DNA from: CAZEFK01 sp964511405
Lineage (GTDB): Bacteria > Pseudomonadota > Alphaproteobacteria > Elsterales > Elsteraceae
NCBI GenBank assembly: GCA_964511405.1
Contig: CAZEFK010000190.1
Span: forward strand, 1 to 14,004
Direction of reading: 5' to 3'
DNA length: 14,004 nucleotides
Within the stretch, counting starts at the first letter, position 1, and the number at the start of each line of letters is the position of its first letter. Below the pieces are notes generated by a model. That model made no database searches. It worked only from the letters and a program-made list of their open reading frames with translations, and was not told the DNA's origin. A program made the translations under genes and the position numbers. Below are positions 5,538 to 12,913 of the stretch, in pieces.

Positions 5538-8276
5538 TCAGGGCGTGGCGGCGAGGCCGCGCAGCTGGTCGAGCAGTTGTCCCAGCGATGCTGCGACGTC
5601 GGGCAGCGAGGGTCCGGCAGCCGGAGCGGGCGGCGCGCCCTGGCTGCCGTCGACGGGGGCGCCGCTCATGAGGTGCCGGGCGCTGTCGGCGAGGGTCATG
5701 CACTCGGCCAGCGCCGGCATGGCCTCGTCCAGGAAGCCGCCCTGGGCCAGCAGCAGGGCCATGCGCAGCTTGCGCTCGGCGTTGCCCAGAAGCTCGGTCG
5801 TCTGCGCCTGCCGCTGGGCGGCCGGCGCGCCGGGATCGGGCCCCAGCCGCGGCGACCGGACCAGCTCGCGGGCAGGCTTGGCCGGCGTCGGCAGCACGCC
5901 CGCTTCGGTCAAGCGCCGCATGGTCTCGTAGGCGCGCCGGTCCACGACCTCGATGCGCGGACCGTCCGGTCCGGCCGGCGGCGGCGCGGTGGCGGCGCCG
6001 GCCTCCACGACCGCCAGCACCACGTCCTGGCCGTCGGGGGTGCTGCGGCGTTCGAGCAGCAGCAGGTCGTCGCCGTACTGTGCGGTCAGGGCATCGCGCA
6101 GCCCTTGGTCGGGATCCGCGGGCGGCATTGCCGGTGCGGGTGGCTCCGGCGGGGCCATCATGGCCGCCATCCGCTCCACGAAGGCGCGGCGGCCCGACCG
6201 CAGGGCCATCGTCTTGAGCCCGCCCTCGCCATCCAGCACGCCGTCGGCCAGCGCCTGCTTCTGGGCCAGCACCGCCAGCATCGACTGCTCGATGCTGTCC
6301 TCGGTGACCAGGTTGATGACCGAAACAGCGCGCGGCTGGTTCTTGCGCCAGGCGCGCGCGATGCGCTGCTCCAGCCGGGCCGGGTTCCAGGGCAGGTCGA
6401 GGTTGATCACGGCGCTGGCCGCCTGCAGGTTGAGGCCGACGCCGCCGCTGTCGGTGGACAGGAACAGCCGGCACTCGGGGTCCTGCTTGAAGCGGGCGAT
6501 CTCGGCCCGGCGTCGCTCCTGCGGCACCGACCCGGTGTGCCAGGCGGCCTCGACGCCCATGTCCTGGGCCAGCTCGCGGGCCAGGCTCAGCATGCGCTCC
6601 CATTCCGAGAACACGATCACCTTGCGGCTGGGCTCGGCCAGCAGCTCCGCCAGCACCCGCTCCAGCTCCTCCAGCTTGGGGCTGACCCGGCAGGTGGGAT
6701 CCAGAATATAGGGCGTGTCGCACAGCATGCGCATGCAGGCGAGCGCCCGCTGCAGCAGTTCGAACTCCTTCGGGGCCAGCGGCCGGCGCTGGGCGATGTG
6801 CACCAGTCGCGCCGCTTGCGCCTTGTAATCCTCATAGCGGAGGCGCTGCTCCTCGGCCATGGCCACCAGGTAGGTGGTGACGGTGCGTCCGGGCAGCTCG
6901 GTCTCGACCTCGTGCTTGCGGCGGCGCAGCATGACCGGCTTCAGCCGCCGCATCAGCTCGTCCAGGTTCTTGTACCCGATCGGCCGGCCGCGCTCGTCGA
7001 GCTCGTAGAACTCGCGGTTGAAGCGGAACAGCGGCCCCAGCAGCTCCGGATCCAGGTACTGCACGATCGAATAGATCTCGTCGATCCGGTTCTCGATCGG
7101 CGTGCCGGTCAGGACGAAGGCATGACGGGAGGCCAGCGACTTGACCGTGCGCGCGGTCTTGGTCTGCCAGTTCTTGATGCGCTGGGCCTCGTCCAGGATC
7201 ACCACGTCGGGCCGGACCAGGCGGTTGATGTCGGCCGCGTCGGACGCGACCTGCTCGTAATTGACCACCGTGAACAGGCTGGGCTGGGCGTACTGGGCCA
7301 GGCGGGCGCCGCGCGGCCCGGCGACGATCGCGACAGGCGCACCCATGAAGCGGGCGACTTGGTCCTGCCACTCGCCCTTCAGCGAGGCCGGGCAGACCAC
7401 CAGCACGCGAGCGATGCCGCGCAGCCGGCGCAGCAGCTCCACGGCGGCGATCGCCTGGACGGTCTTGCCCAGCCCCATGTCGTCGGCCAGCAGGGTGCGC
7501 TCGCCGAACGCCAGGTGCAGCATGCCCTCGCGCTGGTAGGGGAGCAGCGGGTGCCGCAACACCTCCAGGGTCTGGCGGCCGGCGGCGACCTCGGCCAGGA
7601 AGTCCGATCGGGCCGCCAGCTTCGCCGCCGTCCGCCGCCGGTCGGCCAACCAGGCCGCGAGATGGCGGGACATGCGGATCTGCGCCTGCGCCCGCGGATC
7701 GGCCTTTTCCAAGGCGTGCAGCACCGCCTCGATTGCCTCGGGCGACGGATCCGCCAGGCTGCCATCGGCCGCCAGGACGGGCGCGAGGGCGGCGCGCGCC
7801 GCGGCGACGTCGACGCTCGGGTCGGCCGGCCAGGTCAGCGCCGGAACGGCGGCATCGGCTCGCGGCAGGAACAGCTCGACCCGCTGGCTGCCATGGCGGC
7901 GCGCGGCCTCGTAGGCGCGGACGCCGCGCCGCCGCAGTTGGGCCAGCACGCCCTCGATATGCTTGCAGGTGCCCAGGCCGTTGACGCGATGGTCGGCGCA
8001 GCCGCAGGAGTTCGCGGGCCGATCCAGCGCGCGGATCTCGACCTCGTAATGGCCGCCGCCGCTCGAGGGCACGCGGAAGGTGCCGAAGATCGGGTGGTCC
8101 GGTTCCAGCGCCTCGAACCGCGGCACGTCGGTCCGGCCGCGCCAGCGCCGCCGCTCGATCTCCTCGGCGTCGCTCGACAGCCAGCCGACGAAGGCAGGCG
8201 GCCGGTCGGGCCCCGCGCCCACGGGTTTGCGGGCCGCGCGCTTCCGGAGGATCGGCGTCTTGAGCATCTGGTCCAT
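5538..8276 (-). CDS. SNF2-family helicase with N-terminal SWIM zinc finger
   Basis: 912 residues, acting as a DNA-dependent ATPase/translocase. A SWIM finger (C91-x-C93...C104-x-H106, in CGCADHRVNGLGTCKH) precedes the motor. Motif I is DDMGLGKT (Lys271), Ia VVCPASL, II DEAQ (362-365) rather than DEAH, III LTGTP (389-393), V STDSGGVGLNLQAASAVINL and VI QRIARAWRKNQ (637-647), a variant of the SNF2 QRxGRxxRxGQ. About 230 Pro/Ala-rich C-terminal residues follow with a helical end and no domain I recognise. SWIM-SNF2 proteins are widespread in bacteria with largely untested roles in repair or transcription. ATG 8276 is chosen for a GAGG 5 nt upstream; ATG 8303 and TTG 8333 are in-frame alternatives. 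It diverges from a DNA glycosylase gene, which fits a repair role. Confidence 0.93.
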   Translation of the reverse strand: MDQMLKTPILRKRAARKPVGAGPDRPPAFVGWLSSDAEEIERRRWRGRTDVPRFEALEPDHPIFGTFRVPSSGGGHYEVEIRALDRPANSCGCADHRVNGLGTCKHIEGVLAQLRRRGVRAYEAARRHGSQRVELFLPRADAAVPALTWPADPSVDVAAARAALAPVLAADGSLADPSPEAIEAVLHALEKADPRAQAQIRMSRHLAAWLADRRRTAAKLAARSDFLAEVAAGRQTLEVLRHPLLPYQREGMLHLAFGERTLLADDMGLGKTVQAIAAVELLRRLRGIARVLVVCPASLKGEWQDQVARFMGAPVAIVAGPRGARLAQYAQPSLFTVVNYEQVASDAADINRLVRPDVVILDEAQRIKNWQTKTARTVKSLASRHAFVLTGTPIENRIDEIYSIVQYLDPELLGPLFRFNREFYELDERGRPIGYKNLDELMRRLKPVMLRRRKHEVETELPGRTVTTYLVAMAEEQRLRYEDYKAQAARLVHIAQRRPLAPKEFELLQRALACMRMLCDTPYILDPTCRVSPKLEELERVLAELLAEPSRKVIVFSEWERMLSLARELAQDMGVEAAWHTGSVPQERRRAEIARFKQDPECRLFLSTDSGGVGLNLQAASAVINLDLPWNPARLEQRIARAWRKNQPRAVSVINLVTEDSIEQSMLAVLAQKQALADGVLDGEGGLKTMALRSGRRAFVERMAAMMAPPEPPAPAMPPADPDQGLRDALTAQYGDDLLLLERRSTPDGQDVVLAVVEAGAATAPPPAGPDGPRIEVVDRRAYETMRRLTEAGVLPTPAKPARELVRSPRLGPDPGAPAAQRQAQTTELLGNAERKLRMALLLAQGGFLDEAMPALAECMTLADSARHLMSGAPVDGSQGAPPAPAAGPSLPDVAASLGQLLDQLRGLAATP

Positions 8277-8425
8277 GCAGGCCTCGGCGCTGGTACGGAC
8301 CATAGGATGATCGGCCGGTGGGAAATGCCGCAAGATATTGTGGTTACACGCCAGGATTCCGAAGATTTGGTCCGGCCGGCTTCGGGCCCTGTCCGGCGAA
8401 TCGCCGGCCGGCCCGCGGCATCGGC

Positions 8426-8454
8426 TTGATGCGTTCGTGCTTTGTTCTTAAAGT
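8426..8454 (+). promoter_or_regulatory. Possible promoter of the glycosylase gene
   Basis: TTGATG (8426-8431) and TAAAGT (8449-8454) have an ideal 17-bp spacing and each match sigma-70 boxes at 4 of 6. The predicted start of transcription falls at about 8461, practically at the ATG at 8463. The mRNA could therefore be leaderless, in keeping with the absent ribosome-binding site. By-eye call only. Confidence 0.3.
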
Positions 8455-8462
8455 GGGCGCCG

Positions 8463-9167
8463 ATGCAGCTCTCGCTTCCCCTCGATGACCAGCAGGCCGT
8501 GGCGGCGGTGCGGGAGCGCCTGCTGGCCGAGTTCGGGCCCCAGCGCGATTCGCTACGTCCCGATCCGGTCAGCCAGCTGGTTGCCGCCCTGATCAGCAGC
8601 CGCACGCTTGACGACGTGTCGTCGGCCGCGTTCTGGCGGCTGCGGCGCCGCTATCCCGATTGGTCCGGGCTGGCCCAGGCCTCCGTCGCCGAAGTGCAGG
8701 CGATCATCGCACCGGTCAGCTACGCCGAGCGCAAGGCGACCCAACTGCCGCTGGCGCTGCGCATGATCGCGGCGCGGGCGTCGACGCTCGACCTGTCGTT
8801 CCTGGCCGACTGGGACGTCGAGATGGCGATGCCGTGGCTCTGTGCCTTGCCGGGCGTCGGCGCCAAAGTGGCCGCCACGGTCCTCAACTTCAGCACGCTC
8901 CGGATGCGCGTCCTCGCGGTCGACACTCACCTGCTGCGCGTCGGCGCGCGCTTGGGCTGGCTGCCGCCGGACACGGACTATGATCCCGGGCACGAGCTGT
9001 TCATGCACCGGCTGCCGGACGACTGGGACGGCGACGACCTCTACGAGCTGCACTGGCTGTTGAAATATCTCGGGCAGCGCCTGTGTGTGGCCGGCGCGCC
9101 GCGCTGCGGCGCATGCCCGCTCCGCGACCTGTGCCCGGCAGCGGCGCGCCGGGCCTGCGCGTCGTGA
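8463..9167 (+). CDS. Endonuclease III-like DNA glycosylase/AP lyase (HhH-GPD, Fe-S)
   Basis: 234 residues. The helix-hairpin-helix LPGVGAKVAATVLNF carries the catalytic Lys135, and VDTHLLRVGARLG carries Asp154. Both correspond to the Lys/Asp pair of Nth, so a bifunctional glycosylase/lyase is expected. C208, C215, C218 and C224 (C-x6-C-x2-C-x5-C) form the 4Fe-4S loop. The family removes oxidised pyrimidines in base-excision repair. It differs from standard Nth in having a longer insert after Asp154 (LPPDTDYDPGHELFMHRLPDDW), so it is probably an Nth-family paralogue rather than the housekeeping enzyme. ATG 8463 is preferred; the upstream in-frame TTG at 8442 has no support. It diverges from the SNF2 gene and ends 4 nt from the convergent neighbour. 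Confidence 0.9.
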   Translation: MQLSLPLDDQQAVAAVRERLLAEFGPQRDSLRPDPVSQLVAALISSRTLDDVSSAAFWRLRRRYPDWSGLAQASVAEVQAIIAPVSYAERKATQLPLALRMIAARASTLDLSFLADWDVEMAMPWLCALPGVGAKVAATVLNFSTLRMRVLAVDTHLLRVGARLGWLPPDTDYDPGHELFMHRLPDDWDGDDLYELHWLLKYLGQRLCVAGAPRCGACPLRDLCPAAARRACAS

Positions 9168-9171
9168 TCGG

Positions 9172-9597
9172 TCAGCCGGCGTTGAGGCCGGCGGCCTGGA
9201 CGCCGTGGATGCAGATCTCCTCGTCCTCGTCGCCCGTGCCGCCGCTGGCGCCGGCGGCGCCCAGGATTCGGCCCTCGGCGTCCTGGATCAGCACCGCGCC
9301 GGTCTGCGGCAGGAACTTGCCCTGGGCGGTCGCGGCCAGGGTCGTGAAGAAGTTCGGATTGTCCTTGGCGCGCTGGGCGAGCACGCGGCTCGACGCGCCC
9401 ATGCCCACCGCGGCCCAGGCCTTGCCCGTGGCGATGTCGACCCGGAACATGCTGGCGCCGTCCTGGCGCTGGACCGCCTTGACGTGGCCGGCGTCGTCGA
9501 CCACCACGACGGTCATCGGCCGATAGCCGAGCTCGGCGCTGCGCGCGAGCGCTGATGCAATGATCTGGTTCGCCTGGGCGAGGGTGAGGGTCGACAT
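9172..9597 (-). CDS. GlcG/HbpS-like protein (DUF336, heme-binding-like fold)
   Basis: 141 residues with the DUF336 pattern along the whole length: LTLAQANQIIASALARSAELGYRP, VVVVDDAGHVKAVQRQDGAS, FRVDIATGKAWAAVGMGASSR and LGAAGASGGTGDEDEEICIHGV. Members include GlcG, encoded with glycolate genes, and the heme-binding HbpS; many sit in catabolic operons with no proven reaction. There is no signal peptide, so this one is probably cytoplasmic. AGGAG is 3 nt before the ATG, a rather short spacing. It lies 39 nt downstream of the lacI-type gene on the same strand, so the two may be cotranscribed and linked to the sugar locus. Its last codons form a GCCGGC/GCCGGC hairpin (9175-9192) between the convergent genes. 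Confidence 0.85.
   Translation of the reverse strand: MSTLTLAQANQIIASALARSAELGYRPMTVVVVDDAGHVKAVQRQDGASMFRVDIATGKAWAAVGMGASSRVLAQRAKDNPNFFTTLAATAQGKFLPQTGAVLIQDAEGRILGAAGASGGTGDEDEEICIHGVQAAGLNAG
9175..9192. terminator. Short GC hairpin at the convergent gene junction
   Basis: GCCGGC (9175-9180) and GCCGGC (9187-9192) can pair around a GTTGAG loop, within the last codons of the DUF336 gene and just after the glycosylase stop. The two genes leave only 4 nt between stops, so any terminator must overlap coding sequence. No U-run is present. Confidence 0.25.
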
Positions 9598-9636
9598 GGG
9601 GCTCCTATGGGGCGTCGAGTGGACGGGCGCTGACAG

Positions 9637-10662
9637 TTACACGATCCGGCGGGCCGCGCCCACCGAACTGCGGATGACCAGGGGGGCGGGCAGGGTGATC
9701 CGGTCCTGAAACGGCGCCGGGTCGTCGGCGGCGCGCAGCCGCGCCAGCAGCATGTCGGTGGCGGTGCGCCCCACCAGCTCGGTCGGCGCCGACACGGTGG
9801 TGAGCGGCGGATGGCAGAAATCGGCGCCGAAAATGTCGTCGCAGCCGACCACGCTGATGTCATGGGGCACGCGCACGCCGCGTTCGGCGAAGCGCTTGAG
9901 CGCGCCGATGGCCAGGATGTCGTTGAAGAACAGGCAGGCGGTGACGCCGGCATGCAGCGCTGCGTCGGCGGCCGCGGCCCCGGCCTGCAGGCCCGGCGCG
10001 AACGGCCCCAGATGCCGGCAGGCGATGCCCAGCTCCCGCGCCGCGCCCTCCAGCGCGGCCCAGCGCCGGGCATCCGACCAGGACCTGGTGCGCCCCGCGG
10101 CATAGGCGACGGCGCGGTGGCCGAGTGACGCCAAGTAGGCCAGCGCCTCCGCCAGGGCGGTCGCGGTGTCGACGACGACGCTCGGCACGTCGGGCACTTC
10201 CCGGTTGATCACCACGATCGGCAGCCGTCGCGCGACCGCGGCCAGCCGCTCGTCGGGCACGTGGGCGCCCATCACCACCAGCCCGTCGACCGAGCCGGGC
10301 AGTTCGGCCAGTGCCGCACTCTCGATCTCCAGCGAGTTCTCCAGATCGACCAGCAGATGGCGATAGCCATAGGCGCGCAGCTGCGTCTGGGTGCCCCGGA
10401 TCAGGCCGCAGAAATAGGGGTTGGTGACGTCGGCGACCAACAGGGCGACGCAGCCGGTGCGCCCCGAGGTCAGAGACCGGGCCTGGGGATTGGGGCGGTA
10501 GCCGAGCTCGCGCGCCGCCGCCACCACCCGCTGGCGCAGATCCTCGCTGATCCGGCCCGGCCGCGTCAGGGCCCGCGACACGGTCGAGGTCGCCACGCCC
10601 ACATGGCGGGCGACGTCGGCGATGGTCACAGCCTCATGCCGGGGGCGGCCCCGCTGTCTCAT
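9637..10662 (-). CDS. LacI-family transcriptional repressor of the sugar locus
   Basis: 341 residues. Helix-turn-helix TIADVARHVGVATSTVSRAL (13-32) and the hinge helix before ARSLTSGRTGCVALL are classic LacI/GalR. The rest is a periplasmic-binding-protein-like effector domain (VALLVADVTNPYFCGLIRG, DGLVVMGAHVP, ACLFFNDILAIGALK, VVGCDDI). Length is normal and nothing is missing. It diverges from the sugar-binding-protein gene, with a shared 159-bp regulatory region holding two like operators (10670-10683 and 10766-10777), one beside each gene. Repression of the uptake operon and autorepression are inferred; the inducer is probably the transported sugar or its early metabolite. ATG 10662 has no good ribosome-binding site. 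Confidence 0.93.
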   Translation of the reverse strand: MRQRGRPRHEAVTIADVARHVGVATSTVSRALTRPGRISEDLRQRVVAAARELGYRPNPQARSLTSGRTGCVALLVADVTNPYFCGLIRGTQTQLRAYGYRHLLVDLENSLEIESAALAELPGSVDGLVVMGAHVPDERLAAVARRLPIVVINREVPDVPSVVVDTATALAEALAYLASLGHRAVAYAAGRTRSWSDARRWAALEGAARELGIACRHLGPFAPGLQAGAAAADAALHAGVTACLFFNDILAIGALKRFAERGVRVPHDISVVGCDDIFGADFCHPPLTTVSAPTELVGRTATDMLLARLRAADDPAPFQDRITLPAPLVIRSSVGAARRIV

Positions 10663-10669
10663 GATTCAT

Positions 10670-10683
10670 GGCATTCGGTTGCC
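10670..10683. promoter_or_regulatory. Second LacI-type operator, next to the repressor gene
   Basis: GGCATTCGGTTGCC matches the main operator window GGCAACCGGTTGCA at 11 of 14 positions and keeps one intact half-site (CGGTTGC). It sits 7 nt before the repressor ATG and just downstream of that gene's likely promoter. Its centre is 95 bp from the main operator, close to nine helical turns. Autoregulation and looping are inferred. Confidence 0.55.
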
Positions 10684-10699
10684 AGAACGAGTAGCCAGC

Positions 10700-10729
10700 A
10701 AAATACCGCGCATGGCTGAGGTATGCCAA
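10700..10729 (-). promoter_or_regulatory. Likely promoter of the lacI-type gene
   Basis: On the minus strand TTGGCA (plus 10724-10729, 5 of 6 to TTGACA) is followed after 18 nt by TATTTT (plus 10700-10705, 4 of 6 to TATAAT). Transcription would start near 10692 and run through the second operator into the repressor gene. Confidence 0.5.
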
Positions 10730-10752
10730 CAATCTCGATAGTCTGCATGGGC

Positions 10753-10777
10753 TTGACTCTCGATGGCAACCGGTTGC
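10753..10777 (+). promoter_or_regulatory. Promoter -35 box with main LacI-type operator
   Basis: TTGACT (10753-10758) is a good -35 box. Eight bases further is a perfect 12-bp palindrome GCAACCGGTTGC (10766-10777) with the central CG typical of LacI/GalR-family operators. It falls where the -35/-10 spacer would be, ideal for blocking RNA polymerase at the binding-protein gene. No clear -10 is seen at 17 nt; TCTTAG (10780) is weak and too far. Confidence 0.7.
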
Positions 10778-10779
10778 AC

Positions 10780-10794
10780 TCTTAGCCCCTAAGA
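10780..10794 (+). promoter_or_regulatory. Small palindrome in the leader of the sugar operon
   Basis: TCTTAG-CCC-CTAAGA is a perfect 6-bp inverted repeat just after the operator and 27 nt before the start codon. It could be a second protein-binding site or a short leader hairpin. Nothing else identifies it. Confidence 0.35.
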
Positions 10795-10821
10795 AAACAC
10801 ATGACATCAGGGAGGCACCGC

Positions 10822-12081
10822 ATGGTCGACGGCCGCGGGGTGCGCCGGCGCCGGGTCCTCGGCGGCTTGCTGGCGGCCGGTGCCGTGGGGGCGGCGCCCG
10901 GCGTCCTGGCGGCGCCGGCTGCCAAGCCCAGCGGCACCGTCACGATCTGGGTCGGCAGCTGGTGGGCGCCGCAGGTGCCGATTGCCCAGAAGCTGTGGCA
11001 GGCCGACTTTCCCGGCGTCCGGCTGGCGTTCGAGCCGCTGCCGATCAACGGCTATCTGGACAAGTTCGTGGCCGCCGCCCTGGGCGGGACGCCGCCCGAC
11101 GTGATCGATCTCGACTCGACCTGGGTCTCGACGGCGGCGGCCCGCGGCCTGCTGCAGAGCCTGGACGACGCGGCAGCCCGGATCGACGTCGCCGACGTCT
11201 CGCCGGCGGTGTGGGCCGCCAGCCGCTTGAAGGGCGTGCAGTATGGTCTGCCGGCGCGCGGCGGGCCCGAGATCTACTATTACAACAAGACCGTGTTCGA
11301 CCGCGCCGGCGTGCCCTATCCGGCGGCCGGTTGGACCCATGACGACCTGGTCCGCATCGCCCGGGCGCTGACCATCAAGGGCCAGCAATATGGCGTCGGG
11401 CTGCCGACCGACCTCAGCGATCCGTCCAATGTGCTGTCGTTCTTCTGCCCGATCCTCTGGTATTTCGGCGGCGATTTCCTGACGCCGGACAACAGCGCCC
11501 CGGCGATCAACACGCCGGCCAGCGTCAAGGCGATAACCTATTGGTCGGATTTCTACGTGACCTACGGCGCGGCCCCGGAGGGCACGCCGAACTTCTCGAC
11601 CACGCGCGACCTGATGCCCCTGTTCGAGGCCGACAAGGTCGGCCTGCTCGCCAGCTCGTCCAATAGCTTCGACAGCTTCATGCAGGAGCCGAAGCTGCGC
11701 TGGGGCACGGTGCTCGCCCCCGACCGGATCAACCGAGCCGGCGGCTGGGTCCTGGCCGTGCCGACCGGGGCGAGCAACCCGGACGGGGGCCGCGCCTTCG
11801 CCGAGTGGATGATGCGGCCCGAGATCCAGGCCCAAGTCATGAACCGCTTCCCGGCCAGCCTCAAGGCCCGCCGCCTGCCGCCCTGGAACGACCCCAAATG
11901 GGACATCTTCAAGGCGGCGGAGCCCGACGCCCGGTCGCTGCCGGCGGTGGCCGGCTGGTTCGACCTGCAGACGGCCGTCCTCACCAGCCTCCAGAAGGTC
12001 CTGGTCCGCCAGCTGACGCCGCAGCAGGCGGCCGACGCCGCCGCGGCCGCCATGACGCGGATCCTCGCCGACAACCGCTGA
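10822..12081 (+). CDS. Sugar ABC transporter substrate-binding protein (CUT1 family), Tat-exported
   Basis: 419 residues. The N-terminus GVRRRRVLGGLLAAGAVG...VLAAPA is a twin-arginine-like signal peptide with probable cleavage near residue 30, so the protein should fold before reaching the periplasm. The mature part is a family-1 sugar-binding protein: VTIWVGSWWAPQ, LGGTPPDVIDLDSTWVSTAAARGLLQSL, GLPARGGPEIYYYNKTVFDRAGV, GWVLAVPTGASNPDGGRAFAEWMM. Start 10822 is chosen because GGAGG (10811-10815) lies 6 nt before it; an in-frame ATG at 10801 is just upstream. It is the first gene of an operon under the LacI-type repressor. The sugar cannot be told from sequence; the isomerase neighbour suggests a monosaccharide, polyol or inositol-like compound. 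Confidence 0.92.
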   Translation: MVDGRGVRRRRVLGGLLAAGAVGAAPGVLAAPAAKPSGTVTIWVGSWWAPQVPIAQKLWQADFPGVRLAFEPLPINGYLDKFVAAALGGTPPDVIDLDSTWVSTAAARGLLQSLDDAAARIDVADVSPAVWAASRLKGVQYGLPARGGPEIYYYNKTVFDRAGVPYPAAGWTHDDLVRIARALTIKGQQYGVGLPTDLSDPSNVLSFFCPILWYFGGDFLTPDNSAPAINTPASVKAITYWSDFYVTYGAAPEGTPNFSTTRDLMPLFEADKVGLLASSSNSFDSFMQEPKLRWGTVLAPDRINRAGGWVLAVPTGASNPDGGRAFAEWMMRPEIQAQVMNRFPASLKARRLPPWNDPKWDIFKAAEPDARSLPAVAGWFDLQTAVLTSLQKVLVRQLTPQQAADAAAAAMTRILADNR

Positions 12082-12094
12082 CAGGATGTCCGCC

Positions 12095-12913
12095 ATGATC
12101 AGGCTCGGCTTCAGCACCATCGCCTGCCCCGCCTATGACATCGGCCAGGTGATCGCGCTCGCGACCGCCGCCGGGCTCGAGGGCATCGAGATCCGCTTCC
12201 TGCGCGGCACGGTCGACCTGCCGTCGCTGGCGGAGCTGTCGCCCGCGCACATCGCCGAGACGCGCCGGCGCATCGAGGACGCCGGGCACCGGGTCGTCGT
12301 CATCGGCACCAGCGTGCGCATGACCGCGCTGGATCCGGCGGCGCGCGCGCAGCAGCTGGCTTCGGCGCGCGCCGGCACGGTCATCGCTTCAGGCCTGGGC
12401 GCGCCTTACCTGCGCGTGTTCGGCGGGCCGCTGCCACCCGGCCAGGACCGCCAGCGCACGCTCGACGCCATCGCCACGGGCCTCGCCCAGGTCGCCGAGA
12501 TCGCCGCCGCCGACGGCGTCCAGGCCCTGATCGAGACCCATGACGACTTCTCGACCTCGGCCAGCGTGCTCGACCTCTATGACCGCGGCGCCGGCCCGCG
12601 GCTGGGCGTGCTGTGGGACACGCTGCACAGCCACCGCCATGGCGAGACCGCGGCCGAGACCTGGGCCGCGCTCGGGCCGCGGGTGCGCCACGTCCACCTC
12701 AAGGACGCCTACCGGGCCGACCGCAGCGGCTTCGACTTCGCCCTGACCGGCGAGGGAACGGTGCCGATCGCGTCGTTCCTGGCTGCGCTGCGGCAGGGCG
12801 GCTTCGACGGCTTCGCGCATTTCGAGTGGGAGAAGGGCTGGCATCCCGAGATCGCCGACGCCGAGGTCGCCGTACCCCACTTCGCCCGCGCCATGGCGGG
12901 CCTGCTCGGATGA
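12095..12913 (+). CDS. Sugar phosphate isomerase/epimerase (xylose isomerase-like TIM barrel)
   Basis: 272 residues of the AP-endonuclease-2/xylose-isomerase-like TIM barrel. The typical metal-site residues are present: Glu147 (LIETHDDF), Asp175 with His178 (WDTLHSHRHGE), His201 (VHLKDAY) and Glu244 (FEWEK). Family members isomerise or epimerise sugars, inosose or keto acids with a divalent metal; the barrel starts GFSTIACPAYDIGQVIALA. AGGA at 12083-12086 is 8 nt before ATG 12095, so that start is preferred over ATG 12086, which has no spacing. It lies between the binding-protein and permease genes and overlaps the permease start by 4 nt, so it most likely acts on the imported sugar. The exact reaction is not deducible. 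Confidence 0.88.
   Translation: MIRLGFSTIACPAYDIGQVIALATAAGLEGIEIRFLRGTVDLPSLAELSPAHIAETRRRIEDAGHRVVVIGTSVRMTALDPAARAQQLASARAGTVIASGLGAPYLRVFGGPLPPGQDRQRTLDAIATGLAQVAEIAAADGVQALIETHDDFSTSASVLDLYDRGAGPRLGVLWDTLHSHRHGETAAETWAALGPRVRHVHLKDAYRADRSGFDFALTGEGTVPIASFLAALRQGGFDGFAHFEWEKGWHPEIADAEVAVPHFARAMAGLLG

Noticed and set aside
5538..8276. Anti-phage defence helicase (DISARM, BREX or Zorya type)
   Set aside because: No methylase, nuclease or other partner genes of those systems are nearby; the SWIM-SNF2 form with a glycosylase neighbour points to repair instead.
5577..8429. A 950-codon open frame antisense to the SNF2 gene
   Set aside because: It mirrors the helicase gene, its product is low-complexity with no domain, and the minus frame has all SNF2 motifs; long antisense frames are expected at this GC content.
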